Positions 35,699 through 46,363 of a stretch of 64,000 bases of DNA are shown piece by piece. The notes below the pieces were generated by a model. The model was not told the DNA's origin, made no database searches, and was given only the letters and a program-made list of their open reading frames with translations. The DNA is from Lepraria neglecta (taxonomy: Eukaryota; Ascomycota; Lecanoromycetes; Lecanorales; Stereocaulaceae), in contig CM065650.1 of NCBI GenBank assembly GCA_033220425.1, positions 3,782,001 through 3,846,000 of the forward strand, given 5' to 3'. Both the position numbers and the translations under genes were made by a program. Positions within the stretch are counted from its first letter, which is position 1. The number at the start of each line of letters is the position of its first letter.

Positions 35699-36188
35699 AT
35701 ATTAAACTATCAGGAGTATTAGAAGGAAGGATCTTATCCTTCTCTAACTCCTTAATATTCTATAACTCGTACTTAACTAACTTTCTCTCTTTATCCTAAA
35801 CTTGATTAAATTATAATTAAAGGCGTATAAGTTTCGCCTACGTTTCTTTTATTTCTAACTAGATATTATCGCGTACTTTCTTAATACGATATATCTTATT
35901 AATAGATATAACTAGGTTATACTTCTTGCCTATAGTAATATAGTTAGAATAATAATCTAAACGGATACCTACTAAGTATTACCTATTACCCTTTATATAG
36001 AGAGTATAAGGATGTATTACAAATCTAGATAATTTACTAGAAAGTTCTTTGCGATAAACGATAGGATCTTTAGAACGGATATTTCGATAAGGAGGTATAA
36101 AGGATAGATAGTTTCTCAGGACGAGAAATCTGGAGGAGGGGGCTAGTATTAGAACCCTCGGTTCTAACAGGACTATCCTATAGGACAA
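35571..36188 (-). pseudogene. Antisense 206-codon reading frame at the 3' end of element B
   Basis: Same length (618 bases) and position as in A, ending TAA at 35571-35573 opposite the pol chromodomain. The first 69 codons are fully open (36188-35979; blocks SSRFLVLRNYLSFIPP and KDPIVYRKELSSKLSRF). Differences from A are mostly RIP-type transitions, so they do not by themselves prove selection. Function unknown. Confidence 0.58.
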
Positions 36189-36561
36189 GACACTATAGAT
36201 AGGACTAGTAGCTGAAGCGATGAGCGCAACGAGCGCTGTACGCTTATAGCGCTCAAGAATAATGAGCGCAATGAGCGCCGTACGCTCATAACGCTCATGG
36301 ATTACTTGGTAGGATTTCTTATATCTATATATATAGGGCTTTGCCTATTGTTTGGAACAGCGTGTTCAACTTGGTTAATCTTCCTGGTACTCCTTATACT
36401 ATACTTTACTAGTTATTAATATAGAACGTATTGACTACCTTCAACCATAAAGACTGCTATTCTACCTGAGTGACTCCTCTCCTACAGAAGCATAAGATAC
36501 ACGATACCCCCTATGTCGGTTATCGTACCATTAGGTAAACGATTAGACGGAGGTCGTAACA
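36147..36561 (+). repeat. 3' LTR of element B
   Basis: 415 bp, same length as the 5' LTR, followed by TSD AAACT. Confidence 0.9.
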
Positions 36562-36599
36562 AAACTAGATCCGTAGATCTAGTTCCTAAACTACTATAT

Positions 36600-36700
36600 A
36601 TAGTATACGGCCTCGACCCCCGACTAGGCCCGTAATACTACCCCCTCTCGGAGGCAAGCTCTACCCTAGAGCTTATATATAGTAATACCCTCTAGCGCGC
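36600..36700 (-). other. tRNA-like stretch in element Q
   Basis: On the minus strand, AGCTCTAGGGTAGAGC resembles a tRNA D-arm/A box and GGGTCGAGGCC, about 35 bases on, resembles a B box, with GCCTCCGAGAGG between them. Arm pairing is incomplete, so this is not called a tRNA gene. It could be a tRNA-derived internal promoter or coincidence. Confidence 0.3.
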
Positions 36701-36831
36701 GCGGAAAATAAGATACGCTGTAAGCCTAAGGTCTATTCTACTACCAAGTCCGTAGAGTATTCTAGAGCGAATTATAGAGGAATAGCCGGTCGAGGGGTCG
36801 AATCTAGGACTCTCGAGATAGATCTAGTTTA

Positions 36832-36974
36832 TATCACGATGCGGCCCAAGAGCTAGGTATTTAGTATATATCGCTATACTATAATAGCAAAAGAGTACAA
36901 ACTAGATCCGCAGATCTAGTCCCTAAACCACTATATATAGTATACGGTCTCGATTCCCGGCTAGGCCCGTAATA
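36832..36974. repeat. Second LTR of element Q
   Basis: The uninterrupted 143-bp copy. It differs from the split copy mainly by C/T and G/A changes. Confidence 0.78.
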
Positions 36975-37073
36975 TAAAGTTAAGGCTTTAGTTAAGGCAA
37001 ATCTCTAATATAAAGAACTAATCTATAGTTTTAATTACTATAGCGATATTAATCCTCTCTTTAGTATATTTAA

Positions 37074-37835
37074 TCTTTCTTCTAATAATAGATTATGGCG
37101 AAATTCGGAGCAATTCCGCACTTGCAGCCAATCAGATTGGCCCTATATTCTGCATTCCCTCTCTCGGCTAGCGCCTTCAACCACCAAAACTTGAATTCGC
37201 ATCGCAACTTCTTCGCACTACTTCCCCGCGCCACATACATCATATGATATCGAGATGATTTCATAAGTTTTGGAACCAAGCATGTGCTTTCCAATACCGT
37301 CGAAATTTTCAAAATCGGTCCATTTGCGCAAAAGTTATGAGCAAAAGAAGCGTTTTCGCCATGTTTTTCTGGCGGTGCCAGATGCCAAGCACTGAGCTTG
37401 GCACCCCCGGACCCTGGAACATCAAAAGTTGAATGCGCACTGCAACTTCTTCGCAGCAATGCCCCGCGCCACATACGTCATATGATATCATCATAATTTC
37501 ATAAGTTTTGAACCAAGCATGCGCTTTCCAACGCCGTTCGAATTTTGAAATTTGGCTAAGGTTTGGCTAAGGAAAGCTCAAAAAACATGTTTTTGCCTGC
37601 GGAGTTCCCTGAAGCTACCACCGCAGTCACCCCCGAAGTGCCTCCGGAGCACTCAAATATTTAACCCTTAATAACTTTCGATATATTAGGGCTAGGACTT
37701 AGCTTTATACATAACAAATATACTATAAATAGAGGGCTTTCTAATCAGGCTTAAACTTTCTAAGTAGAGTATAAAATAAGCGAGATATAGTAGTTTTTAC
37801 TGTAATCTTCTATGAAGATTACGGGCACTAACTTG
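37074..37835 (+). mobile_element. L3: non-autonomous Helitron copy (TC...CTTG)
   Basis: 762 bp. It starts TCTTTCTTCTAATAA after A and ends CACTAACTTG before T. Hairpin at about 37802-37822 (TGTAATCTTC..GAAGATTAC). It has fewer internal repeat units than L1 or L2, which explains the shorter length. The internal frame at 37082-37474 (minus) crosses the repeat units and is not taken as a gene. Confidence 0.82.
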
Positions 37836-38149
37836 TTATAGCTATATTATATTAGTAGACTATATAGTATCTTGCGCGTATAATATTTACTTACTTTAGT
37901 ATCAAGTCTACGATCCTTATATATTACTAATATTTATATACTTTAGTAAGCTAGAGAGTAGAGAGTTTATTAAGCTCGCGATATTATATATCAAGTCTAT
38001 TAGAGAAGATAGAGAGTAAATCCGTTAGATATTAAGTATCTATAGTAATACTTTACTAAAATAATAGCAACGAGACTATAAACTATAAAAAGAAATATTA
38101 AGAAATATCTAGCTAAATATTTATCCGACTTAGATAGAGTAAAACTAAG

Positions 38150-38290
38150 TTAGATACTATTTAGATAGTATAAAATCTAAATTAGATACTATTTAGATAG
38201 GGTAAAACTAAGTTAGATACTACTCGGATAGTATAAAATTTAAGTTAGATACTACTCGGATAGTATAAAATTTAAGTTAGATACTAATTA
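38150..38290. repeat. 31-32-bp tandem repeat, about 4 copies
   Basis: Units start TTAGATACTA at 38150, 38182, 38213, 38245 and 38277, with the variants CGGATAGTATAAAATTTAAG and TAGATAGGGTAAAACTAAG. They lie just left of K in AT-rich sequence (37836-38320) with no gene. Confidence 0.8.
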
Positions 38291-38320
38291 GACAAGGGCA
38301 AAAAGGACGAAATATATACG

Positions 38321-38515
38321 TGTAATAGGAACCTATAGCAATGTGAAATCAAGTATAGTAGTAGGTTTGTACCAAGACTAATTCTCGAGGAGTCTATAAG
38401 AGGGGGGACGAAAACCCCCTATTAAATAATAGGCGCACGGGACTAGTAGCGCTAACGTACACCAAGTATACTATAGTCGCGAGCTAACTAAGACTTTGCC
38501 AAGCCTTCTATTATA
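38321..38515 (-). repeat. 3' LTR of element K
   Basis: 195 bp, TGTAATAGGAACC...TTCTATTATA on the plus strand. It is the reverse of the E LTR (27913-28109). Confidence 0.88.
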
Positions 38516-38750
38516 ATTACCTCCTCCTTCTAAAGGCTCGTCCTCGGGCCCTATTTCCTTAAGTATAGTATATATACTAATAGTAGACGTTTCTAGAGCG
38601 GTATATATAATTTCGTTATACGAGAAGACTCGATAAAAACCTTTAAACCCTAGTAGAGAAACAAGGAAAAAAGTCTTCTACTACTATAGTTATACTAATA
38701 GCCAGGTATTTAGCTAAGCATATTATACGCTTCTCTAGTCGAATCGCGGT

Positions 38751-39394
38751 GCCGTTTAAGTAGGTTTACTATAGATACCGTTCAAGTAGGCTCACTATAG
38801 ATGCTGTTCAAGCAGGCTTACTGTAGGTGCCGTTTAAGTAGGCTTACTATAGGTATCGTTCAAGTAGGCTTACTATAGATACCGTTCAAGTAGGTTTACT
38901 ATAGGTGCCGTTCAAGTAGGCTTACTATAGATACCATTCAAGTAGGCTCACTATAGATACCGTTCAAGTAGGCTTACTATAGATACCGTTCAAGTAGGCT
39001 TACTATAGGTACCGTTCAAGTAGGCTTACTATAGGTACCGTTCAAGTAGGCTCACTGTAGATGCCGTTTAAGTAGGCTTACTATAGATACCGTTTAAGTA
39101 GGCTCACTATAGGTACTGTTTAAGTAGGCTTACTATAGGTGCCGTTCAAGTAGGCTTACTATAGATACCGTTTAAGCAGGCTTACTATAGGTGCCGTTCA
39201 AGTAGGCTTACTATAGGTACCGTTTAAGTAGGCTTACTATAGGTACCGTTTAAATAGGCTTACTATAGGTGCCGTTTAAGTAGGCTTACTGTAGGTACTA
39301 TTTAAGTAGACTTACTATAGATACCGTTTAAGTAGGCTTACTATAGGTGCCGTTTAAGTAGGCTTACTGTAGGTACCGTTCAAGTAGGCTTACT
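38751..39394. repeat. 26-bp minisatellite, about 25 copies, inside element K
   Basis: Unit (A/G)CCGTTCAAGTAGGCTTACTA plus TAGGT, period 26 bases, from 38751 to 39394 (24 full units and a partial one). Variation is mostly C/T and G/A. Because 26 is not a multiple of 3, it is not an in-frame protein repeat. It sits between the integrase remnant and the 3' tail. Confidence 0.93.
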
Positions 39395-40870
39395 GGTTTC
39401 TATATCGTTTATTTAGACTCGCTGACTAGCTTACGAGCCGGTAGATAAGGCTTTATCCCTAGTACTATCGGTATTAGATAGAACCCCTAGGTGTTCGCTT
39501 ACTAAGAGTACGCTGTAATAGGTAGATAGACTTATCCTGGATTAACCGATCCTATATAGCTAGTATACTACTACTACTTACTAGGAGGTACTAAAAATAC
39601 CCTAGAAGAACTTCCTTCGGAGGAGCTCTATAGTCTTATTAGACCTAAAATATCCCGCTAAGGGGTCGTTATAATAGCGTTTTAATAGCTTATCGCGGAT
39701 AGCTTCGTCTTTAGAGGTATATATAGCGCTACTTTATCCTAGAAGACCTTATTTATCCTATATCCAAGACCCGGCGTTTACTATACGAAGAATCGCTTTC
39801 AGGCGTATATACTATTTCGTAAGACGCTATTATACTAGCGACTATACGTAGAACGAGTTATTTATAACTAATAGTTCTAGTAATAGGATTAAGCTGAATA
39901 CTAGCTACGTTGTAAGTAGTTTAAGCTGGTATCTCGCCTGAGCTCCCCCGGCTTTAGGGTAGAGGTTTCCTAAGCCTTATTACATGACTTGAACGGGTCT
40001 TATTAACCGCGGCAAGTATAGATCCTAGCAGTTCAGCTTTTACCTCTACTGCTGGATATTATATCTATACTACGTATATACTATATACCGCGTGCGTTAC
40101 GCCTACTTCTAGAGTATTACCTCCCTTAAGAGTGTCAAGCCTATATACCTTTCTAATTGCCTTAAATACAGGGGTGTAAATCCCCGCTATATTGGCCAGC
40201 TTCTGCTATAGGGTTGGCAACAAGAGATTTATAGATATATTCGCGCCTGCGTAATCAGGGCGTCTCGACGGTGTATCGGCTAGATCTACTAGTTCTAACC
40301 TCTTTCTAATCGCGGTGTTCCCGGATAGTCTTCCCCTGATATTCGGATAGCTTCGCCGATTTTATAGATAGGGCCCGATCTTCTTCCTCGTCGGAGGATA
40401 CGCTTCGTATATATTTCGAACTGCGAGTACGGCTTATAGAGCCCGAACTAGATAGTAGGGGAGGAACTATAGCTGGCGGGGAGGAGGACTTCTCCCCTTT
40501 CTAGGGCCTCGACCTAAGCTAGCGTCTCCTAGAGTTCTTGCTACTTCTATAATTCTTCTAGACGGCGTCTCGCCTGTACAGTAACCTCTAGATCTAGAGC
40601 GGTACGCTCGAGGGTCTCGATTTAGGCTAGAATAGTATCTGATTTACGTTGCTTAACGAGCTCGGTTCGGTGGTATCGAGCCTGCGCCAGGCGCTCGTCT
40701 AGAGTAGATACTAAATCTATTACTTCCGAGGCATAGCTATCGTCCCTAGGCGGTTACAGGGGGTTTCTACTACCTTCGCTAACCGCCTATTAACGTTATC
40801 TATCCCTACTACCTTCTAAGGTACCAGATATTTTACCTCTATTCCGGATACGAGTTATATATATTTACTT
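39395..40870 (-). pseudogene. Element K gag-like frame and integrase zinc-binding remnant
   Basis: Read on the minus strand from about 40850: SGTLEGSRDR, then a coiled-coil region (VSTLDERLAQARYHRTELV, then ERTALDLEVTVQARRRLEEL) as in many gypsy gags, then SRRPDYAGANISINLLLPTL and a capsid-like stretch (KAIRKVYRLDTLKGGNTLEV). Further on, near 39600-39700, RDKLLKRYYNDPLAGYF and IELLRRKFFW form the integrase zinc-binding region with both His changed to Tyr. Protease and reverse transcriptase are missing, so the element is a deletion product. Confidence 0.65.
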
Positions 40871-40921
40871 TAGTATATTTATTCCGGATTACTACCCTTT
40901 ATAAAGAAGGAGAATTATAAT

Positions 40922-41116
40922 TATAATAGGAGTCTATAGTAATATAAAATCAAGTATAGTAGTAGGTTTATACTAAGACTAATTCTCGAGGAGTCTATAA
41001 GAGGGGGGACGAAAACCCCCTATTAAATAATAGGCGTATAGGACTCGTAGCGCTAACGTACGCCAAGCGTACTATAGTCGCGAGCCAACCAAGACTTTGC
41101 CAAGCCTTCTATTACA
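40922..41116 (-). repeat. 5' LTR of element K
   Basis: 195 bp, TATAATAGGAGTC...TTCTATTACA on the plus strand, followed by TSD ATACG. Confidence 0.88.
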
Positions 41117-41801
41117 ATACGTCTCTAATCTACTAGAGTTTTGCTAGGTATCGCTAATAGTTCGGTAACTAGACGTTATAACTCTCTATCTCGGCTATTT
41201 ACTCGAATTATAAGAAATAGAAGATATAGTTAGATTAGCGAATAATAGATTATTATAGAATTGAGGAAAGTATAGTTAAATAATATATAAAGAAGTTAAA
41301 GAAGAATTTATATAAGCGCGAGTTTAAATTTATATTAATATTACTAATAACGAGCTTTTATATACTAAAGAAGCTATTAGTAGTAGCTATATTTTAAACG
41401 AATTATATATATAGAAGACGTTGTTTAGATTCGACTATCTACTTATATCTTATATAGAAGATATATAGCTACTAATAAGTAGAAATATATAGACTATATA
41501 AGAATTAATTAATTATAATAAAAGAAAACTAGTAGCTATATATTAGTAGCGTTATATTATTAATTAAGCTAATAGCTAGCTAAATATATAATAGATATAC
41601 TAATTAGTTAGATATTATATAATAGTAATATCTAATTACTAACTAATCTAATATCGTTAAATCAGTAGTTTTGAGTTACAGATCGAGCTAATTTAATACT
41701 ATCAGCAATATTGAGTTGCTGATTCCGCTGAACGTAACTGTTAGCTCTACCGGCGCGCTTGGCAACTCGGGATTTCCCAGCAACTTTGGGAAAGCGCGAT
41801 G
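41117..41801. mobile_element. Decayed DNA transposon end next to the gene island
   Basis: Very AT-rich sequence. Its right edge (41788-41801, GGGAAAGCGCGATG) is the complement of the CATCGCGCTTTCCC terminus seen at 58316, and also at the right end of the element at 28110-28707. A faint plus-strand frame (IEESIVKQYIKKLKKNLYKR) near 41265-41330 could be a pogo-like helix-turn-helix, but this is a guess. The left end was not found. It cuts off the ATPase gene. Confidence 0.5.
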
Positions 41802-42400
41802 TATTGGATTTTTTCTGCTTTTCGGTCTGGTAGTACCCCCGCAATAACATTTTCTGTAGGAATGCCGACCATTTGAGCAATACTGCTTACTGTGATTGGA
41901 TTGTCGCCAGAGAGTATCCAGACCTGTATGCCTCGGAGTTGGATAGCCCGGACTATAGCAGCTGCATCAGGTCGAAGTGGATCTGAAGCCGCGAACACCG
42001 CCGCAAGTCTCCATACCTTATGGTCTGGAGGATCTGTTGCTGTTTCGATCGGGTCATTGTAATCTTGGTAGATAGCTAGTAGAGCTATTGAGTTGCCTTG
42101 CGTTTTCCAAACATCTAGTTCTTAGCTATGTGGCGAAAACGTCGGCCGGAGTTCCTCCTAGTATGCAACCCTCCATAACTATGGACGTGGTTTCAGATGT
42201 AATCTTGGCCGGAGCCGTTACTTCCGTCAAACTTGATATTATTCCATCCAGAATCGCAGCAGGCGACTTAGGACTTGTGGCTGCTGCGAATGTACCTGTC
42301 GCAAGGACATCTTCAGCAAGGGCCAGAAGCTAAATCTCCCGGACAGGAATCACCTAGTATCTACTTGCGACCATTGTTTTCGATGGCTTGGGAATTCAAT
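41802..42400 (-). pseudogene. P-type (P1B-like, copper-type) ATPase, 3'-truncated and frameshifted
   Basis: The minus strand encodes the end of the nucleotide-binding domain and the start of the second phosphorylation-domain block: TDPPDHKVWRLAAVFAASD, PLRPDAAAIVRAIQLRG, VWILSGDNPITVSSIAQMVG (GDN motif) and ENVIAGVLPDRKAEKIQ, a run typical of heavy-metal P1B ATPases. Upstream, after a frameshift and a stop near 42120, an N-domain-like stretch (EDVLATGTFAAATSPKSP) is seen, and a weak KTMVASRY may be what is left of DKTGTLT near 42380. The GDGINDSPAL region and last membrane helices are absent: sequence homology ends at the transposon terminus at 41801. Family members pump Cu in exchange for ATP hydrolysis; this one cannot. 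Confidence 0.75.
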
Positions 42401-42739
42401 CAACGTACAGGGTCGAATGTATGATGCCACGAACAATCCGGCAGGCCTTAAAAAATACTCTGGTTGCAGAACAGTCCGGTACTGTCCAGATGTAAGTTTA
42501 CCTCGACGATGCCCGTGACTGGCAATTACGCTTATCACTGTCCCTCTCTAGTCTCGGTGTAGAAAAGGGATGATGAACTGTAGCAGCCACTTATGTCATT
42601 CAAGCTTCAAATGAGCACTCACAGAGCTTCGTACAAAGGAGTTCTATTGACACCCCTACTCCCATGCTATGTATGATCCTATCTAAAAGTGGGAGATTGG
42701 GCATGAAAACTCTTCTTGCTAAGGGTCTAACCCTATGCG

Positions 42740-43938
42740 GTTGGCGCGGTGTCACGTAATCGAGCTTGGAAAAAACATCATAAAGCAGAGTGCAATGTCC
42801 TCAAAAACGAGAGCACAGACGATGTTATCCTCCACGCTGTCGTTACGTTTGTTATGCATGCGGCAACTTGGGAGCATCAATGACGGGCTATGGGGCTCCC
42901 TCATAAGATTGTAAACCCACGTGAAGGAGTACAGTCATAGCGATGGGTCTTTGTGGAAGACTGTAGATTTGGCTGCCTTGACCGCGCAGCAATGGACAGA
43001 GTCAAGTGATGCGAAAGAGACCATCATGGCGTTGTACTGTCGCGTCAAGTTGAATTGCATGGGCGTGGTACCCCTAGACGGCGAGTACCTGGGCATCAGC
43101 TTAGACGTGCTGGTGCTACTATGAATCACTCTTGCGACCCGAACGCGGTTTGCCTCTTTGAGGGTACAAAGCTTCGAGTTAGACCCTTGCGGCTAATTCT
43201 TGCTGGTGAAGAAATAACGATCTCCTACACCGAAAATACGCTTGATAGATTTATCATGCAAGAGCACTTAAGGACCTAGTATTTTTTGGATTGCGGATGT
43301 GAGCAAACCTCTTTTCTTATGTCGAGTGCTAGGCTTTTTGCTATCTCTTCCTTAAATCCATGCAGCCATTGACTCTCGACTCTCTAATCATGTGTCATGA
43401 AGCAGGCCAAATATGTACAGACAACCACCCCACCGGCGACGACAACTATCCAGATGAGCAATGGCGACAAACAGCAGGAGATCTGTACAATGTGCTCTTC
43501 AAACTCGACTCGGCTGACCCCGAGGAGATGGAGTTGGCAATATCAAAAATTACCCCTATAAAAACCTGGCCGACGCTCCTCCTACCTATGCCATCCTTGA
43601 CCCACCGCTTGGCCGCCAGCTACCACCGGAAACACAATCATTGTCAAGAACTCTGCTACCTCCTCCTTGTATTTTGCGTCCACGACCCTGTCCTGTACGC
43701 AAATTCCACGCACCCTACCCGTGTAAATAACTTGTACCGGCTGGTATGTCTTCTTCAAAACATCGCATTCGCCAAAACGAGCGGCGGTGCGCTTCCTGAA
43801 ATCCCTCTCGAGCGGCCGGAGATAGGTTTGGCCTACAAGTACAACATGTTGAAGGTTGTCGATGCCGCACCAGTGAGCCATGCGAGGCAGAGTACTCTCG
43901 CACGTGCCGTCCAGGTAAAATTGCGCGACGAAGCATGA
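42740..43938 (+). pseudogene. SET and MYND domain (SMYD-like) lysine methyltransferase relic
   Basis: Pieces in the right order on one strand: end of a MYND zinc finger (AWKKHHKAECNVLKNE, about 42762-42809); a linker LGSINDGLWGSLIRL.THV with a CAA-to-TAA stop at about 42911; SET core (VKLNCMGVVPLDGEYLGISLD, then after a one-base shift near 43115 ATMNHSCDPNAV, RPLRLILAGEEITISYTENT); a post-SET cysteine block (DCGCEQ); and an open C-terminal helical part 43360-43938 (YLLLVFCVHDPVLY, HPTRVNNLYRLVCLLQ) like the TPR-type tail of the family. The NHSC and GEEI.ISY motifs bind the methyl donor and substrate. At least two frameshifts and RIP-like stops make it a pseudogene; a GTGAGC...CAG intron near 43299-43363 is possible. 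Confidence 0.78.
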
Positions 43939-44824
43939 CTCATCATGCCTAATGAGAAAGTGATATTGGCTTTGATAAAGAGTAACGAAATGCAAGCGTC
44001 TAAACGGCAGCTGCAATCAAAGATGATTAAGTGGGCTGGTATAGTCGAAGAAGAAGCTCTTTACTGAGGTAAATAGTTCATTGGTGAGCCTAAAGTGAAG
44101 CCCCTATTATTTCGACTCGCGCACAGCCTGTGTCTCCATCTGAAGTTGTACTTTCTTCGAGCAGGCCCAGTTATTCTCCCGCTGTATACTTCTCAGCCAC
44201 CTCGGACTACCTCTCAACGCTTGTAGTCCGATCCATCTCTCCTCACCGGCTCCATGCAACACCTCCATGCGGTACAAATGTCCCGCCAACCGCAATGTCT
44301 GTAATTGCTCGTTGGTCACGTGCGAGCACCCCTGCAAGCTCGACGAATCAACAAGGCACACAGGATCGTGCCCCACCTACTTCGTATTTGCTAACTTATG
44401 AACACATCTACGTCGCTTCATGCCTCCGGCAGGTGTGAAGTCTGCGTCAAAGACTCCCCCACCACAAGAGCAGAACCGGACAAGCCAAATAAGCCCGTAG
44501 GAAGCGTCGAATCATATGATCTAGCTTTTCTTCTTGTGATGCGGCCGTAGTAGGGTACGCGGTGAAGTGCCGCACCACGTCCTTCTTGGTGGTAATCCCT
44601 GGGGTCCGATCTATCTCAACTCTCCACGACTATCCCGACAAATAGGATCAGAATCACCTTAGCCCAACGCTACTCACACACTCGGTAGATCTCCCGTATC
44701 TATTAGGTAACAGAAACCCAAGTTATCGCCGCCCACACGTCCAATAGGAATTTCATAGAGCGAATCACAACCATCGTCCAGACCTCAAATTGGCAGCGCC
44801 GCTTGCGCGTTCAAGCTTGGCGAT

Positions 44825-45000
44825 TGAGGCATTCGAGCTTGCAGCCGTACCGATCATTTCCGCTTGGATATACAACTTCTCTGCATGTGCCGTTGAAAAA
44901 AGGGTTTCCGGCGGTAACTCTTTGCCAATATCTTGCAAGGGCTACATCCTCATCGTACATGCTGGCCAACTGACGATCGCATTTCACTATCCGTCATTGT
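44825..45000 (-). pseudogene. Possible small cysteine-containing protein fragment
   Basis: About 58 minus-strand codons reading VALARYWQRVTAGNPFF, NGTCREVVYPSGNDRYGC and KLECLNRQA before a TGA. The even spacing of Cys and the sober composition look protein-like, and it could be part of a small secreted protein. No start, signal peptide or splice site was settled. Not recognised. Confidence 0.3.
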
Positions 45001-45140
45001 CAAGTGGTGCCCACGAAACCAACAGAGAGGATTGTAGCCGGTCAATCTGGGATCTACCCGGCTAGTGGATGACAGGCTATCCTGACGACCGATCTTTTCA
45101 CCGTCATCCGGTACGTTCCGTGCCTAGTCCACGAGGCACC

Positions 45141-45172
45141 TAGGGGCGGGGGCGGGGGCGGGGGCGGGGGAG
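45141..45172 (+). repeat. (GGGGGC)n short tandem repeat
   Basis: About five units of GGGGGC/GGGCGG. A G-rich strand like this could form a G-quadruplex. It stands out sharply in a window otherwise poor in GC. Confidence 0.85.
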
Positions 45173-46363
45173 GAAGATCGCTCCACATCAAAGACGGCCG
45201 ACTAAGTCGATTCTAGACGCCGTACTGCCAATATCGCAATGCTGCCGCACATGGCTGACTCCTCGCCAAATGATTGGCTTCGAAAATTCAAGAAATCTAT
45301 GTTGAATGTAGGGACGGCTCGCAATCTCCGAACCTATCATTGAACACTTGTCGTGCCGTCACTCAACACGACTAGCTCAGCTAATCAAGTTGAGCGACTA
45401 TAGTTAGAGAGCGCCGGTGATGCTTCTTACCACACACGAAAATAATGATTGACCACTATTCTCCAATTTACGCATCCAAGGTCGCAAGGTTCTCCTTGCC
45501 CCCCCTTAGACCCTTTCGAGGCCTTTTAGTGCAATATGCATTCTGACACGAATCCCGAAAAGACGCCATGGCTCATAACGACTTTCGAAAAAGTCTGTAA
45601 GTGCCACTTAGCCAAGGCAAGCTTTTGATGCGCCTCTGCGACCAACTTCGCAACTTTACGTAAAGGTTGGGCATGGATGACGTCGACCCTGGAAATGCTC
45701 GAACGAGGCTGGTGAAGCCCCTTAGCGTCCGTCAGCTTGCATCAAGAGGCGAATGGCTTGACAAGGCATACGGGTGCGGTGCTGACGCCAATTATTCGGG
45801 CTTGGCGATGCTAAGTATCTACTGTCCATGCAACCATCTGCACAAGGGCTCACAAACGTGGCCTATTGGTGAGCGTCGCAATGAACATCGATGTCTCTTG
45901 CCGTGTTGAGAAAGAGAGACCATTGCCGTGCAAGGGGCTTTCGCTTTTGTATCCTTGGCAATGCGGGACTTGCCGACAACACACTGCTTCGCAAGCGAAA
46001 GTTCCTCCTCGAAACTACCACGCTACGTGAGTTCGAGTTGATGGCCGAGACTTCTCTGCCATGATCGCTCGAACCTTTATCGCGCAGATGCGTCCACGGC
46101 ATCATTGAACGTCAACATCACACCGCTCGTCAGTGTCATTGGGGCGGGTTGGATCCGCCGGCCATGGATCTGGTAAAAACAAGCGAAAGGAGAAAAGACG
46201 GGAAATTGGTGTGTGATGTTGCTTCCTGGTGGCGCTCGAAGCTCATCCACGTCCAGAGATATTATGTTTTTTTCTCGTAATTGCAATGTGGATCAACACC
46301 GTCTTAGAGAAGCTCAAACGGGATGAAGCGCTCTTCTCTTGTTCGTCGACGAGCTCCCCAGAA

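Larger units (their letters stand above)
30014..36561 (+). mobile_element. Element B: complete family I chromovirus, TSD AAACT
   Basis: LTRs 30014-30428 and 36147-36561, both 415 bp, sharing the same small deletion relative to A. The TSD AAACT is perfect (30009-30013 and 36562-36566). The internal part is collinear with A but more RIPed. It is inserted in the first LTR of Q. Confidence 0.95.
29942..36974. mobile_element. Element Q: miniature LTR element (TRIM-like), interrupted by B, TSD TAAAG
   Basis: Two direct repeats of 143 bp: 29942-30013 plus 36567-36637 (split by B), and 36832-36974. They are flanked by a perfect TAAAG duplication (29937-29941 and 36975-36979). The ends read TATCACGATGCGG...CCCGTAATA, i.e. 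RIPed TG...CA. The internal part is only 194 bp (36638-36831) and has no gene. Without B it is about 480 bp, so it would need proteins from another element. Confidence 0.8.
38321..41116 (-). mobile_element. Element K: deleted family III Ty3/gypsy element, TSD ATACG
   Basis: LTRs 40922-41116 (5') and 38321-38515 (3'), both 195 bp, with a perfect ATACG duplication (38316-38320 and 41117-41121). Orientation is minus, from the polypurine tract (GAAGGAGGAGG, complement of 38516-38530) and the gag-like frame. Only 2.4 kb lie between the LTRs: a gag-like start, an integrase zinc-binding remnant, then a minisatellite where the rest of pol should be. It must be non-autonomous. Confidence 0.88.
43939..46300. 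other. Unmutated single-copy sequence without a confident gene
   Basis: Base composition is normal and RIP marks are weak. Short open frames exist on both strands, but none has a domain I recognise. One minus-strand frame is listed separately (44825-45000). Confidence 0.5.

Noticed and set aside
36600-36700. A functional tRNA gene
   Set aside because: The acceptor and anticodon arms cannot be closed and the stretch crosses an LTR boundary; kept only as a tRNA-like signal.
38751-39394. CRISPR-like array
   Set aside because: Units abut with no unique spacers and lie in a eukaryotic retroelement; it is a minisatellite.
42088-42333. Plus-strand 81-codon open frame
   Set aside because: It lies opposite the recognisable ATPase frame on the minus strand and has no features of its own.
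43582-44016. Minus-strand 144-codon open frame
   Set aside because: It is the complement of the SET/MYND C-terminal part, which fits a known family on the plus strand.
44107-44438. Overlapping open frames on both strands (89 and 102 codons)
   Set aside because: Neither shows a domain, signal peptide or splice signals, and each can be explained as the shadow of the other in GC-balanced DNA.
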